Below are positions 8,128 through 16,599 of a DNA stretch of 54,513 nucleotides, piece by piece. A model generated the notes under the pieces. That model worked only from the letters and a program-made list of their open reading frames with translations, was not told the origin of the DNA and made no database searches. A program made the position numbers and the translations under genes. The first letter of the stretch is position 1. Each line of letters opens with the position of its first letter. This DNA is from Patulibacter sp. (GTDB taxonomy: Bacteria > Actinomycetota > Thermoleophilia > Solirubrobacterales > Solirubrobacteraceae): assembly GCF_030655195.1 (NCBI RefSeq), contig NZ_JAURWA010000123.1:1-54513 (forward strand), given 5' to 3'.

Positions 8128-8178
8128 CGTTCCTCGGAACGTTCGCCCCGTCGAGCGAGGTGAACGTTCTCGAGAACG
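8128..8178. promoter_or_regulatory. paired GAACGTTC palindromes (possible protein-binding dyad)
   Basis: CGTTCCTCGGAACGTTC (8128-8144) and GAACGTTCTCGAGAACG (8162-8178) are mirror-related 17-base elements, identical as reverse complements except for the central four bases. Each contains GAACGTTC and a CGTTC-N4-GAACG palindrome. They lie between two gene 3' ends rather than in a promoter. The binding protein is unknown; the half-site is only loosely like an actinobacterial LexA box (CGAAC-N4-GTTCG, opposite polarity). Confidence 0.4.
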
Positions 8179-8211
8179 GCAGGCGTGCCGCCGGTCGCCA
8201 TGCGCGGGCCC

Positions 8212-9027
8212 CTAGGTCGGTCGGGCGCCCGGGAAGCGGGCGTGCAGCCACATGTCCCACCGGGGGCGCTCGGCCTGGGCGACCATCGCGCCGCCCGGCC
8301 CGAAGAGGTGGGCCTGGAGCAGGATCGCCGTCGACTGCCACGTGTGGACGGACAGCTCCACGAGACCCGGCGCCGGGGCCGTGGTGCGCACGAGGAGGTT
8401 CGTCGGCCCGACCTCCTCGACCGTCCCGGCCAGGAGCGGCGCGCCGGCCGCGCCGACGATCTGATCGCCCATCGTCGCGTCCTGCAGGCCCAGCGCCCCG
8501 AGCAGCGCCGTCCAGGCCTCGTCGCGGCCCGCCGACACGCTCCGCACGACGAACACCCCGCCCGCCGGCTGCCCCGGGAAGTGCTCGCGCGCCAGGACGA
8601 GGTTGCGCAGCCCGGCGGCCCAGCCCTCCTCGGTCCCCGCCACCGCCGCGCGGTAGCGGTCGCCCTCCACGGTCAGCCCGCTGGTCAGACGCACCCGGCA
8701 GGTGGCCTCGTCGACCGCCTCGACGACGACCTCGGTCCGCCACGGCGGGACGTCGGTCCCCCACTCGCGCTCCTCGTAGGCGAAGCGGTGCGGCTCGTCG
8801 TACGCGGTGACCGTGCCGTGGCTGTGGCCGAACGGCCCGTGGTCGGTGACCACCGCGCCGCCGACCCGTGCCTGCACGCTCGCGGGGACGAACCACGTGC
8901 TCAGGCCGGCCCCCGTGGCCACCGCCCACCAGACGTCCGAGGGCGTCCCCGGGACGACGGCGGGGACCCGGACGAGGGCGACGTCGGGGGCGTCGGGATG
9001 GTCGGCGAGGAGGGGCGGGTCGGTCAT
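8212..9027 (-). CDS. SRPBCC (START-like, AHSA1-type) domain protein
   Basis: A 271-residue cytosolic protein. The N-terminal half has the AHSA1/SRPBCC pattern: VPAVVPGTPSDVWWAVATGAGLSTWFVPA (residues 21-49), then GHSHGTVTAYDEPHRFAYEE and a strand/loop CRVRLTSGLTV. A long helix with EGWAAGLRNLV follows. Such domains form a hydrophobic cavity for small ligands. A second, less recognisable domain follows (ALLGALGLQD onward, ending WDMWLHARFPG). The start was set at the ATG at 9027 because the domain begins there and upstream residues resemble read-through of the divergent DUF4178 promoter region. No Shine-Dalgarno is obvious. Ligand unknown. Confidence 0.75.
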   Translation of the reverse strand: MTDPPLLADHPDAPDVALVRVPAVVPGTPSDVWWAVATGAGLSTWFVPASVQARVGGAVVTDHGPFGHSHGTVTAYDEPHRFAYEEREWGTDVPPWRTEVVVEAVDEATCRVRLTSGLTVEGDRYRAAVAGTEEGWAAGLRNLVLAREHFPGQPAGGVFVVRSVSAGRDEAWTALLGALGLQDATMGDQIVGAAGAPLLAGTVEEVGPTNLLVRTTAPAPGLVELSVHTWQSTAILLQAHLFGPGGAMVAQAERPRWDMWLHARFPGARPT

Positions 9028-9116
9028 CGGGAGACGGCCATCGCAGCAGGCACGCGGAGCCGTGTCAACGCGACGCCCGCGGGTCGGCCGGTCGCGCACC
9101 GCCGCGTGCCCGCCCC

Positions 9117-9122
9117 TATCGT
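9117..9122 (+). promoter_or_regulatory. -10 hexamer TATCGT deciding the DUF4178 start
   Basis: TATCGT lies 7 bases before the GTG at 9130 and is identical in hexamer and spacing to the element before the first DUF4178 gene (2801-2806). The shared arrangement favours GTG 9130 over GTG 9121, which would overlap the hexamer, and over ATG 9148. Confidence 0.5.
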
Positions 9123-9129
9123 GCGGGGG

Positions 9130-9810
9130 GTGCTGCTCGCGATCGTCATGGGCATCCTCGCGATCGCGTCGCTCGTCGCGTTCGTCGTGCCCCTCCGGAT
9201 CGCGATGCGCCACGAGGACGGGCCGCGGACGGTCGGCGGCGGCGTCGCGCCCGGGACCACCGAGTTCGTCGGGCTCTCCCACCTCGAGGTCGGGGTCGAG
9301 CTGAAGTTCGACCGCCAGACGTGGTTCGTCTGCGGCGTCCAGCACGTCACCGCCCCGGACGGGGCGACCTGGTCGGCCTGGCACCTCGACGACCGCGGTC
9401 AGGGCGGCTGGATGGCGACCGGCGGGCCGGACGAGGACGTCGTCTTCGCGGTCCGTGCAGAGAGTCCGGAGACGATCGATCCCGCGCTCGACGCGGTCAC
9501 GTGGCGCAAGCACGAGTGGGCGCGCACCACGGTCGACGGCGGGACGGTCCGGGCCGAGGGCGAGCGACGCCTGGCCCGCCGGGGCGGCATGGCCCCCGTG
9601 GCCCCGACCGACCTCGAGCGGGTGGTCTTCGCCCGACCGGACCTGCCGGCGCGGCGCCTCGTGCTCGAGCGCTCGGCCGGCGACGAGACCTGGAACGCGT
9701 GGATCGGCACCGCCGTGCCCGGCAGCATGATCGACGTCTGGCCGCCCGCCGGCGCGCTCGCGGCGCCCGCGGGCCCTGGGACGGCCGCGGCGCCCGCGCC
9801 CGGCGCCTAG
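9130..9810 (+). CDS. second DUF4178 membrane-anchored protein
   Basis: A 226-residue paralogue of the protein at 2814-3425. It has one N-terminal helix (roughly residues 2-24, VFVVPLRI-type end) followed by a beta-rich DUF4178 domain (GVELKFDRQTWFVCGV, then WSAWHLDD). The C-terminal domain pattern ERLVLERSAGDETWNAW is shared with the first copy (LLSFEQWSGDGSWE). It stands alone, outside the polyamine operon and beyond a convergent gene. Its stop (9808-9810) overlaps the RidA stop on the other strand by three bases, so the two genes share 3' ends. The Ala/Pro-rich last 20 residues are probably disordered. Confidence 0.8.
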   Translation: MLLAIVMGILAIASLVAFVVPLRIAMRHEDGPRTVGGGVAPGTTEFVGLSHLEVGVELKFDRQTWFVCGVQHVTAPDGATWSAWHLDDRGQGGWMATGGPDEDVVFAVRAESPETIDPALDAVTWRKHEWARTTVDGGTVRAEGERRLARRGGMAPVAPTDLERVVFARPDLPARRLVLERSAGDETWNAWIGTAVPGSMIDVWPPAGALAAPAGPGTAAAPAPGA

Positions 9811-10226
9811 CCCTCGTAGACCGCCCCGGCGCCCACGATCGCCTCGACCTCGATCTCGACCTTCAGGCGCGGGTCGACGAGCGCCGAGACGCCGAGGGTG
9901 GAGATCGTCGGGCGGGCACCGCGGAGGGCCTCGCCGTACGCGCTGAGCACCGGGCCGCCGTTGACGGGCAGGTCGACGACGAACACGCGCGTGCGGATGA
10001 CGTCGCGCAGCTCCGACCCGGCCTGCTCCAGCGCGTGCTCGATGGTCTCCAGCGCGAGCCGGGCCTGCTCGCCGGCATCCTCGGGGATCGGATCGTCGCC
10101 GCGCGCGGCCGTGGTGCCGGAGACCAGGACGCGGTCACCGACGCGGATCGCGCGGGAGTAGCCCACCTCGGTCTCCCACGGTCCGCCGGAGTGGAAGCGC
10201 TGGACGCGGTCCTGGTCGCGGCTCAT
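9807..10226 (-). CDS. RidA (YjgF/YER057c/UK114) family protein
   Basis: A 139-residue protein of the usual RidA length. RidA enzymes hydrolyse reactive imine/enamine intermediates released by PLP enzymes and form trimers. The expected C-terminal pattern is present: TRVFVVDL (with the carboxylate-binding Arg) and KVEIEVEAIV (with the acidic residue near the C terminus). GDRVLVSGTTA corresponds to the first core strand. TAACCT at 10234-10239 lies 7 bases before the ATG, a leaderless-type start. A more distant relative lies at 54058-54468. No amino-acid pathway gene is adjacent, so the substrate is not inferred. Confidence 0.88.
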   Translation of the reverse strand: MSRDQDRVQRFHSGGPWETEVGYSRAIRVGDRVLVSGTTAARGDDPIPEDAGEQARLALETIEHALEQAGSELRDVIRTRVFVVDLPVNGGPVLSAYGEALRGARPTISTLGVSALVDPRLKVEIEVEAIVGAGAVYEG

Positions 10227-10361
10227 GCGTCGTAGGTTACGGCGATGTTGCCGGGCGCCCTTGGACGCCCGTCCCACGTCCCCCCTCCCCCGTGCGCCCG
10301 ACCACGGGCCACGGGGACGGGCGGGAGGGCGTGAGCGGACGCCTCCGGGGGTAGGGACGAC

Positions 10362-10652
10362 GTGCCGATGCCCGTGCCCCACTCCCCCACCGATCGTGCC
10401 GGCTCGCGCCGCGACCCCACCTCCGCGCGCGCCGCCAGGCTGGGCATCCCCCTGGTCCTCGTCGTCCTCGCGATCGTCGCGGCGATCGCGGTCTCTGGGC
10501 TGCTGGCGGCGGTGTTCCTCGGCGCGGCGGTCGTCGCCGTGGTCGCGGACCTCTGGATCCGTCTGGGCATCCGCAGCCAGGACGATCGCGACGACGAGGC
10601 CCGCGCCCGGCGGATCTTCCGCCGACGCGGCCGCTGGCCCTCCGACGACTGA
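10362..10652 (+). CDS. small membrane protein, unknown function
   Basis: A 96-residue protein with a polar, Pro/Arg-rich N terminus, two adjacent hydrophobic segments (roughly residues 28-47 and 47-65) and a charged C-terminal tail (QDDRDDEARARRIFRRR). The GTG at 10362 and the ATG at 10368 are both possible starts. It is divergent from RidA and converges on purH. No family is recognised. The hairpin-like membrane segments suggest a small integral protein with both ends in the cytosol. Confidence 0.6.
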   Translation: MPMPVPHSPTDRAGSRRDPTSARAARLGIPLVLVVLAIVAAIAVSGLLAAVFLGAAVVAVVADLWIRLGIRSQDDRDDEARARRIFRRRGRWPSDD

Positions 10653-10694
10653 CGCGCCTCCGGCGCCGCCCGCGGGTGGATGCCGCCGCTCGCG

Positions 10695-12347
10695 CTAGTG
10701 GCGGAAGTGGCGACGACCGGTGAAGACCATCGTCGCGCCCGTCGCGTCGGCGGCCTCGATCGACAGCTCGTCCCGCATCGAGCCGCCCGGCTGGATCACG
10801 GCGGTGACGCCGGCGTCGAGGCCGATCTGCAGGCCGTCGGGGAAGGGGAAGAACGCGTCGGAGGCCATCGCCGCGCCCGTCAGGTCCAGGCCGTGCTCCG
10901 CTGCCTTCTCGGCGGCGATGCGGGCGGAGTCCACGCGGCTCATCTGTCCCGCGCCGATGCCGACGGTGGCCCCGTCCTTCGCGTAGACGATCGCGTTGGA
11001 CTTGACGTGCCGCATGACCCGCCACGCGAAGAGCATGTCGCGCCACTGCTCGTCCGTCGGCTGGGCCGTCGTGGCGACCTTCATCGTCGCCGGGTCGATG
11101 ACGACCGCGTCGGTGTCCTGGACCAGGACGCCGCCGGCGACCGACCGGACGTCGAGCCGCTCGAGGCCCTTCAGCGGCGCGTCGTCGCCCGTGAGCAGGC
11201 GGACGTTGGGCTTCTCGGACAGCAGCGCGAGCGCGTCGTCGTCGAACGACGGCGCGAAGAGCACCTCGACGAAGAGCTTCGAGAGCGCCTCCGCGGCGGC
11301 CAGGTCGACCGGGCGGGTCAGGGTGACGATGCCGCCGAAGGCCGAGACCGGGTCGCAGGCCAGCGCGCGCTCGAACGCCTGCAGGCTGGAGTCGCCGATC
11401 GCGGCGCCGCACGGGTTGTTGTGCTTGACGATGACCGCGGCGGGCTCGTCGAACTCGCGGGCGATCGCGCGGGCGGCCTCGAGGTCGAGCAGGTTGTTGA
11501 ACGACAGCTCCTTGCCGTGCAGCTGCGAGACGCCCGACAGGAGGTGCGCCGGAGCGCCGGCCCGGCGGTAGTACGCGCCGCGCTGGTGCGGGTTCTCGCC
11601 GTAGCGGAGGGTCCGGTCGCGGACGTAGCCGCGCGAGAAGGTCGGCGGGAACGGGACCCGGCCGCCCGACGCCGGGTGGCCGGCGGGGTGGCCGAGCGGC
11701 AGCTCGGAGCCGTCGAACTCGGGCTGGTCCTGCAGGAAGCCGGAGATCGCGGCGTCGTAGCGCGCGGTCGTGGCGTAGGCCTGGAGCGCCAGGTTGCGGC
11801 GGGTGACGAGGCCCAGCGAGCCGTCGCCGGAGGCCTGCAGCTCCTCGATCACGGCGGGGTACTGCGCGGCGTCGGTCAGGACGCCCGCGTAGCCGTGGTT
11901 CTTCGCCGCGGCGCGGATCAGCGACGGGCCGCCAATGTCGATGTTCTCGATCGCGGCGGCGAGCGTCACGCCGTCCTTGGCGATCGTCTCCTCGAACGGA
12001 TAGAGGTTGACGACGACCAGGTCGATCCAGCCGATGCCGTGCTCGCCCGCGGCGGTCGCGTGCGTGTCGAGGTCGCGAACGCCGAGGATCCCGGCGAAGA
12101 GGTGCGGGTCGAGCGTCTTGACCCGCCCGTCCATCATCTCGGGGAAGCCCGTGATGGTCTCCACCGCGATCACCGGGACGCCGGCGTCGGCGATGGCCTT
12201 CGCCGTCCCGCCGGTGGAGATCAGCTCCGTGCCCTGGGCGTGCAGGGCCTGCGCGAGCTCGGTCAGACCGGTCTTGTCGGACACCGAGAGCAGGGCTCGG
12301 CGGACGGGGACGCGGTCGGGGGCGGTGGTCTTCAGGGGATCCGGCAT
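10695..12347 (-). CDS. purH: PurH, AICAR transformylase / IMP cyclohydrolase
   Basis: A 550-residue bifunctional enzyme for the last two steps of IMP synthesis: formylation of AICAR with 10-formyl-THF, then cyclisation to IMP. The N-terminal cyclohydrolase has SVSDKTG (21-27), STGGTAK (44-50) and NIDIGGPS (135-142). The transformylase part has GENPHQ (250-255), HGKELSFNN (277-285) and the catalytic KHNNPCG (308-314), and the protein ends in the typical GRRHFRH. Length is slightly above the usual 510-530, from an inserted Gly/Pro loop near 215-235. A TATCCT hexamer lies 11 bases before the ATG. It follows purN on the same strand by 53 bases, the standard N-H order. Confidence 0.97.
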   Translation of the reverse strand: MPDPLKTTAPDRVPVRRALLSVSDKTGLTELAQALHAQGTELISTGGTAKAIADAGVPVIAVETITGFPEMMDGRVKTLDPHLFAGILGVRDLDTHATAAGEHGIGWIDLVVVNLYPFEETIAKDGVTLAAAIENIDIGGPSLIRAAAKNHGYAGVLTDAAQYPAVIEELQASGDGSLGLVTRRNLALQAYATTARYDAAISGFLQDQPEFDGSELPLGHPAGHPASGGRVPFPPTFSRGYVRDRTLRYGENPHQRGAYYRRAGAPAHLLSGVSQLHGKELSFNNLLDLEAARAIAREFDEPAAVIVKHNNPCGAAIGDSSLQAFERALACDPVSAFGGIVTLTRPVDLAAAEALSKLFVEVLFAPSFDDDALALLSEKPNVRLLTGDDAPLKGLERLDVRSVAGGVLVQDTDAVVIDPATMKVATTAQPTDEQWRDMLFAWRVMRHVKSNAIVYAKDGATVGIGAGQMSRVDSARIAAEKAAEHGLDLTGAAMASDAFFPFPDGLQIGLDAGVTAVIQPGGSMRDELSIEAADATGATMVFTGRRHFRH

Positions 12348-12400
12348 GGCGTCCGCCGAGGATAGCCACCGACCCGCCCGCGCCCCGGGTCCGCCGCCCG

Positions 12401-13015
12401 TCAGCCGGCGCGGAGCGGCCGCAGCTCGCCGCGGGCCGCGCGGCGGACGGCCTCGGGCAGCAGCCGGTGCTCGAGTGGGCGCAGGGCGTCGTGGACCTGT
12501 CCCGCGGTCGGCGTGCCGGGCAGCCGGATCGCGTCCTGGAGCAGGATCGCCCCGGTGTCGACCCCGTCGTCGACGAGGTGGACGGTGACGCCGAAGACCT
12601 CGACGCCGTGCGCCACGGCCTGCTCGATCGCCCGGATGCCCGGGAAGGCCGGCAGCAGCGACGGGTGGACGTTGACGATGCGGCCCTGAAACGCCCCGAC
12701 GAAGACCGGGGTGAGGATCGCCATGTAGCCGGCGAGGACGACGAGCTCGACGCCCTCGGCCCCCAGCCATGCGGCGATCGCGGCGTCGCGCTCCTCGCGG
12801 GTGGCGTGCTCGTCGCGCGGGAAGACCCGCGACGGCACACCGGCGCCGGCGGCCCGCACCAGCGCCCGCGCGTCGGGCTTGTCGCAGGCCAGGGCGACGA
12901 CCTCGGCCTCGTGCCCGTGCACCGTGTCGAGCAGGGCCTGCAGGTTGGTGCCCTCGCCCGAGGCGAGCACGCCCACGCGGAGGGGCCGGGTCGGGGTGGC
13001 GGGCGGACCGGGCAT
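12401..13015 (-). CDS. purN: PurN, phosphoribosylglycinamide formyltransferase
   Basis: A 204-residue enzyme that formylates GAR to FGAR with 10-formyl-THF. The phosphate-binding VLASGEGTNLQ is at residues 16-26. The catalytic Asn115 and His117 are in NVHPSLLP, and the catalytic Asp153 is in VDTGAI, with EVFGVTVHLV before it. The ATG at 13015 was chosen at the domain boundary; a TATCCT hexamer sits 10 bases upstream (13026-13031). The only unusual point is a short Pro-rich N-terminal extension. purH follows directly on the same strand; recQ lies upstream with a short gap and its own promoter. Confidence 0.96.
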   Translation of the reverse strand: MPGPPATPTRPLRVGVLASGEGTNLQALLDTVHGHEAEVVALACDKPDARALVRAAGAGVPSRVFPRDEHATREERDAAIAAWLGAEGVELVVLAGYMAILTPVFVGAFQGRIVNVHPSLLPAFPGIRAIEQAVAHGVEVFGVTVHLVDDGVDTGAILLQDAIRLPGTPTAGQVHDALRPLEHRLLPEAVRRAARGELRPLRAG

Positions 13016-13038
13016 GACCGCGCCGAGGATACGCGGGC

Positions 13039-14973
13039 CTACCTGAGCGTCGCCTGCTCGCCCGCGACCTCGAGCACCGGGTACGAGCCGCCCGTCGCCC
13101 GCAGCGCGCCGGACTCGAGGAGATCGTCGACCCGCGCCAGCAGGTCGCCCGTGCGCAGGCTCGCGTGACGGGCGTAGGCGGGGAGCCCGTCGTAGCCGCT
13201 GACCAGGACCTTCTGCGAGCGGCTGCCGCGGAGGATCTCGGCCACCCGGGTGCGACCGACGGACGGGCGGGCGTCGCGGACGACCTCGACGATCGACGCG
13301 TCGACGGCCACGGCCTCCTCGGGGTCCAGCCGCCGGGAGCCACCGGTGAGGCGACGAGCGGCGGACCGGGCGCCCGCGGACTCCCGTCGCCCGGCGGCGC
13401 GCGCGTCGGGCGACGTGCCGCCGAGGTCGGGCAGCAGTCCGGGATCGCAGGCGTCGCAGCACGGGACCGTCGGACGACCGGCACGGCCCCGGGCGCCGGG
13501 GCCGCCGCGGCGGGCGTCGTCCGCCTCGACCGAGGGGTCGCCGAAGTGGCGGAGCACGGCCCCGCGCCGGCAGACGTCGCTCTCGACGAACTGCCACAGC
13601 GCGCGGTACTGCGCCCAGCGCTTCTGCTGCGCCTCGCCCGCCAGCGCCTGGACCTCGAACCGCACGCGCTCGTCGTAGGGCCCGAGCAGGCGGCCCTTCA
13701 GGCGGTCGGGCGGGCCGGGCTGCGGCTGGACCATCCCCGCCTGCGTCAGGTGCCCGAAGACCGCGCGGGCGGACTCGCCGTCGACCCCGAGCTCCTGGAC
13801 CGTCACGTCGAAGCGGTTCTCGCGGGACCCGCGCTCCAGCGCCCGGGCGATCCGGTCCAGCGTCGCGTCGTCGACCTCGCCGCGCTCGATGAAGTACCGG
13901 TGCAGGCCCTTGTCGCGCCCGTCGGCGAAGAGGAACGCGTGGGCGGGCTCCCCGTCGCGGCCGGCGCGCCCGGCCTCCTGGTACCACGCCTCGATCGACG
14001 GCGGGGCGCTGTCGTGGACGACCGTGCGGACGTCCGCCTTGTCGACGCCCATGCCGAACGCGTTGGTGGCGCAGACGAGCGGGACCTCGCCGCCCATGAA
14101 GCGGCGCTGGGCCTCGTCACGTCGGTGGCGGTCCAGACCGGCGTGGTAGGCGACGGCCTCGACGCCGAGGGCCTCCCCCAGGTCGGCGGCCAGCCGGTCG
14201 GCGTTGTCGCGGGTGCCGGCGTAGACGATGGCGGGCAGCGCGTCGGGTGCCCCCAGGGCGGCGAGCAGGCGACTGCGGCGCTCGACCTGCCCCGAGCACC
14301 GGCGGACGACGAACGACAGCGCCGGCCGGTCGAAGCCCGTGCGCACGTGGACGGGGTCCTCGAGGTGCAGCCGGTGCTCGATGTCGCGCGCGACCTGCGG
14401 GGTCGCCGTGGCGGTCGCCGCGAGGATCGACCGGGTGCCCAGCCAGCGCGCCGCGTCGGCGAGGCGGAAGTAGTCCGGCCGGAAGTCGTGCCCCCACTGC
14501 GACACGCAGTGCGCCTCGTCGACGACGAACAGGCCGACCGTTGCGTGGCGGATCCGCTCGAGGAAGGCGACGGACCCGAAGCGCTCCGGCGCGACGTAGA
14601 GGAGCTTGACGTCGCCCGCCACGGCCCGCTCGACGGCGCGGTTGTTCTCGGCCGGGTCCTGCTGGCCGCTGAGCAGCGCGGCCGGCGGGATCGCCTCCGG
14701 ATCGGCGGCCCGCACGCGGGCGTTGAGCTGATCGACCTGGTCGCGCATGAGCGAGACGAGCGGCGAGACGACGAGCGTCAGGTCGTCCCGGCACAGCGCG
14801 GGCAGCTGGTACGTCAGCGACTTGCCGGCCCCGGTGGGCATGACGACGAGCGCGTCGCGGCCGGTGAACGCGGCGCGGGCGGCGTCCTCCTGACCGGGCC
14901 GGAATCCGGGGAAGCCGAAGACGCCGCTGAGCGTGGAGAGCAGCGGGTCGGCCTGGCTCGGGGAGACCGGCAT
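13039..14973 (-). CDS. recQ: RecQ-family ATP-dependent DNA helicase
   Basis: A 644-residue 3'-5' DNA helicase of the RecQ type. Motifs: GFRPGQE (22-30 region, motif 0), MPTGAGKS (45-52, Walker A), SPLVSLMRDQV (70-80), VDEAHCVSQWGHDFRPDY (151-168), ATATATPQV, and QEAGRAGRDG (motif VI, arginine finger). A zinc-binding block follows with CRRGAVLRHFGD and CCDACD; the spacing between the cysteine groups is enlarged by a Gly/Arg-rich insert. After a basic linker, the last 80 residues (VAEILRGSRSQKV, YDGLPAYARHASLR) resemble a winged-helix or HRDC-like module. A TACCGT hexamer lies 9 bases before the ATG. Confidence 0.92.
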   Translation of the reverse strand: MPVSPSQADPLLSTLSGVFGFPGFRPGQEDAARAAFTGRDALVVMPTGAGKSLTYQLPALCRDDLTLVVSPLVSLMRDQVDQLNARVRAADPEAIPPAALLSGQQDPAENNRAVERAVAGDVKLLYVAPERFGSVAFLERIRHATVGLFVVDEAHCVSQWGHDFRPDYFRLADAARWLGTRSILAATATATPQVARDIEHRLHLEDPVHVRTGFDRPALSFVVRRCSGQVERRSRLLAALGAPDALPAIVYAGTRDNADRLAADLGEALGVEAVAYHAGLDRHRRDEAQRRFMGGEVPLVCATNAFGMGVDKADVRTVVHDSAPPSIEAWYQEAGRAGRDGEPAHAFLFADGRDKGLHRYFIERGEVDDATLDRIARALERGSRENRFDVTVQELGVDGESARAVFGHLTQAGMVQPQPGPPDRLKGRLLGPYDERVRFEVQALAGEAQQKRWAQYRALWQFVESDVCRRGAVLRHFGDPSVEADDARRGGPGARGRAGRPTVPCCDACDPGLLPDLGGTSPDARAAGRRESAGARSAARRLTGGSRRLDPEEAVAVDASIVEVVRDARPSVGRTRVAEILRGSRSQKVLVSGYDGLPAYARHASLRTGDLLARVDDLLESGALRATGGSYPVLEVAGEQATLR

Positions 14974-15199
14974 CGGTCCTGCACGGTAGTGGCGCGGGGG
15001 GACGACAGCCCGCGCGGCGGCGCTTCGCCGCTCCCCGACGCAGGATCGGCACCGGACCCGAGCCCGACGGGCGTCACGCCCGCCCGCGGAACGCGCCGGT
15101 CGGACGCCGTCGGCCCGCGACCTGCCGCCCGCCCGCCCGCTCGCGGCCCGGGACCCGTCGCGAGGCCCCGCACCCAGCGGGTACGGTGCCCACCGACCC

Positions 15200-16486
15200 A
15201 TGTCCCCCGTACGCGGTCCCGTCCCCCTCGTCCGTGCGCTGCCCGTGCTCGTGCTCGCCCTGGTCGCCGGCGCGCTCCTGCCGGCGACGGCGGGCGCCGC
15301 CTCCGGGCGCACGTACGTGGCGTTCGGGGACTCCTACACTTCCGGCCTGGGGATGCCCGACCAGCGCGCCACGCCGTCGGGCGAGCCGAACTGCTTCCGC
15401 TCCGCGCGGAACTACCCGTCGAAGGTCGCGGAGCGCCTCGACCTCGGGGCCGAGCGCACCGGCGGCTGGGCCGACTTCTCGTGCTCGAACGCGACGCTGT
15501 CGGGCCAGGCGCTGCTCTCCCCGATCGACCTGCTCGGCGAGGTCGCCCTCGCCGAGCGCGCCGGCGCCCTGGGGAAGGACACGCGCTTCGTCACGCTCAC
15601 GGGCGGCGGCAACGACCGCTGGGACGCGGCGGGCCTGGGGCTCTTCGCCGGGGCGATCATCTGCCTGAACGACCCGGGGTGCGGCGCGAACCCGCCCGCC
15701 CAGACCTTCGGGCGGCCCGGGAGCGTCACCGCCGCGGCCTACGCGGCCCGGGCGCGGCCCGCGATCGACCGCATCCGGGCGCTCGCCCCACGGGCGCGAA
15801 TCGCGCTGGTCGAGTACCCCGAGGTGCTGCCCGCGTCCGGGCCGCTCTGCCGCACCGACCAGCTCGCCACGACGCCGGCGCCCGCAGGCTCCGCGGCCTA
15901 CACCCGGGCGGCGACCTCGGCCCTGTTCGCCGCCCAGGGCCCCGCCGCCGACGCCCTCGGGCTGACGTTCGTCGACACGACCTCCGCCACGGCCGGGCAC
16001 GACATCTGCCAGGAGTCCCGGTTCCGCTGGTACGCGCGCTCCGGGGACACCGGGGCCGATCCCGTGCACCCGACCGAGGACGCGCACTCGGCGATCGCGA
16101 AGGTCGTCTACGCCGCCCGGCCCAGCCTGCCGAAGGCCAGGCTCGCGGGTCCGTCGTCGGCCCGGGTCGGGCGCACGGCGACGTTCCGCGCGACGAACCT
16201 CGTCCGCGCCACGGGCTACCGCGCCCGCCTGACGCGGCGGCTGAGCGTGGCCGGGCGGACCCGCACGTGCTCCGCGCCCGTCGGGAGTCGCCGGACGGCC
16301 TCGGGGACCGCCTCGTTCAAGGGCCGGGTCCCGTCCCGGCTGTCCTGCGCCGGTGCGCCCCGGGCGTCCCGCAGCCGGGCGACCCCGGCGGGCCGCTACA
16401 CCGTCCGGGTCTGCGCGGAGACGTCGTCGGGCTCCTGTCGGTCGACGGGGTCGACGGTCACGCGGACGGTGCGCCTCTCGCGCTGA
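15200..16486 (+). CDS. secreted SGNH/GDSL hydrolase
   Basis: A 428-residue exported esterase-like enzyme. Signal peptide 1-34 (LVAGALLPATAGAAS). Catalytic blocks of the SGNH fold: GDSYTSG at 43-49 with nucleophile Ser45, the oxyanion Gly/Asn in GGGND (Asn138) and DPVHP with Asp287 and His290. This pattern resembles Streptomyces GDSL lipases. The C-terminal 120 residues form a separate basic, Ser/Arg-rich beta domain (RVGRTATFRATNLVRATG onward) with paired cysteines. Similar tails occur in other secreted proteins of this window. A TACGGT element lies 12 bases before the ATG; recQ is divergent across 226 bases that show no further gene. Natural substrate unknown. Confidence 0.88.
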   Translation: MSPVRGPVPLVRALPVLVLALVAGALLPATAGAASGRTYVAFGDSYTSGLGMPDQRATPSGEPNCFRSARNYPSKVAERLDLGAERTGGWADFSCSNATLSGQALLSPIDLLGEVALAERAGALGKDTRFVTLTGGGNDRWDAAGLGLFAGAIICLNDPGCGANPPAQTFGRPGSVTAAAYAARARPAIDRIRALAPRARIALVEYPEVLPASGPLCRTDQLATTPAPAGSAAYTRAATSALFAAQGPAADALGLTFVDTTSATAGHDICQESRFRWYARSGDTGADPVHPTEDAHSAIAKVVYAARPSLPKARLAGPSSARVGRTATFRATNLVRATGYRARLTRRLSVAGRTRTCSAPVGSRRTASGTASFKGRVPSRLSCAGAPRASRSRATPAGRYTVRVCAETSSGSCRSTGSTVTRTVRLSR

Positions 16487-16586
16487 GCGCCGCGCCCCGG
16501 TCGCCGCACCGTGCGGTCGCTCGGGGGGCGACCGGGACCGTGCCGCCGGGACGTCCGACCCGGACCGTCGTCGGGGCCCTCACCAT

Positions 16587-16592
16587 TAGGGT
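16587..16592 (+). promoter_or_regulatory. -10 hexamer TAGGGT
   Basis: TAGGGT lies 7 bases before the ATG of the Gly-rich surface protein gene. The same hexamer and spacing precede the lipoprotein gene at 48499. Confidence 0.5.
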
Positions 16593-16599
16593 GAACACC

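Noticed and set aside
13165-16599. A long open frame on the plus strand running opposite recQ and into the Gly-rich protein gene
   Set aside because: The frame is open only because of GC bias. It is antisense to RecQ and overlaps the SGNH gene. The signal peptide and promoter at 16587-16600 mark the true start.
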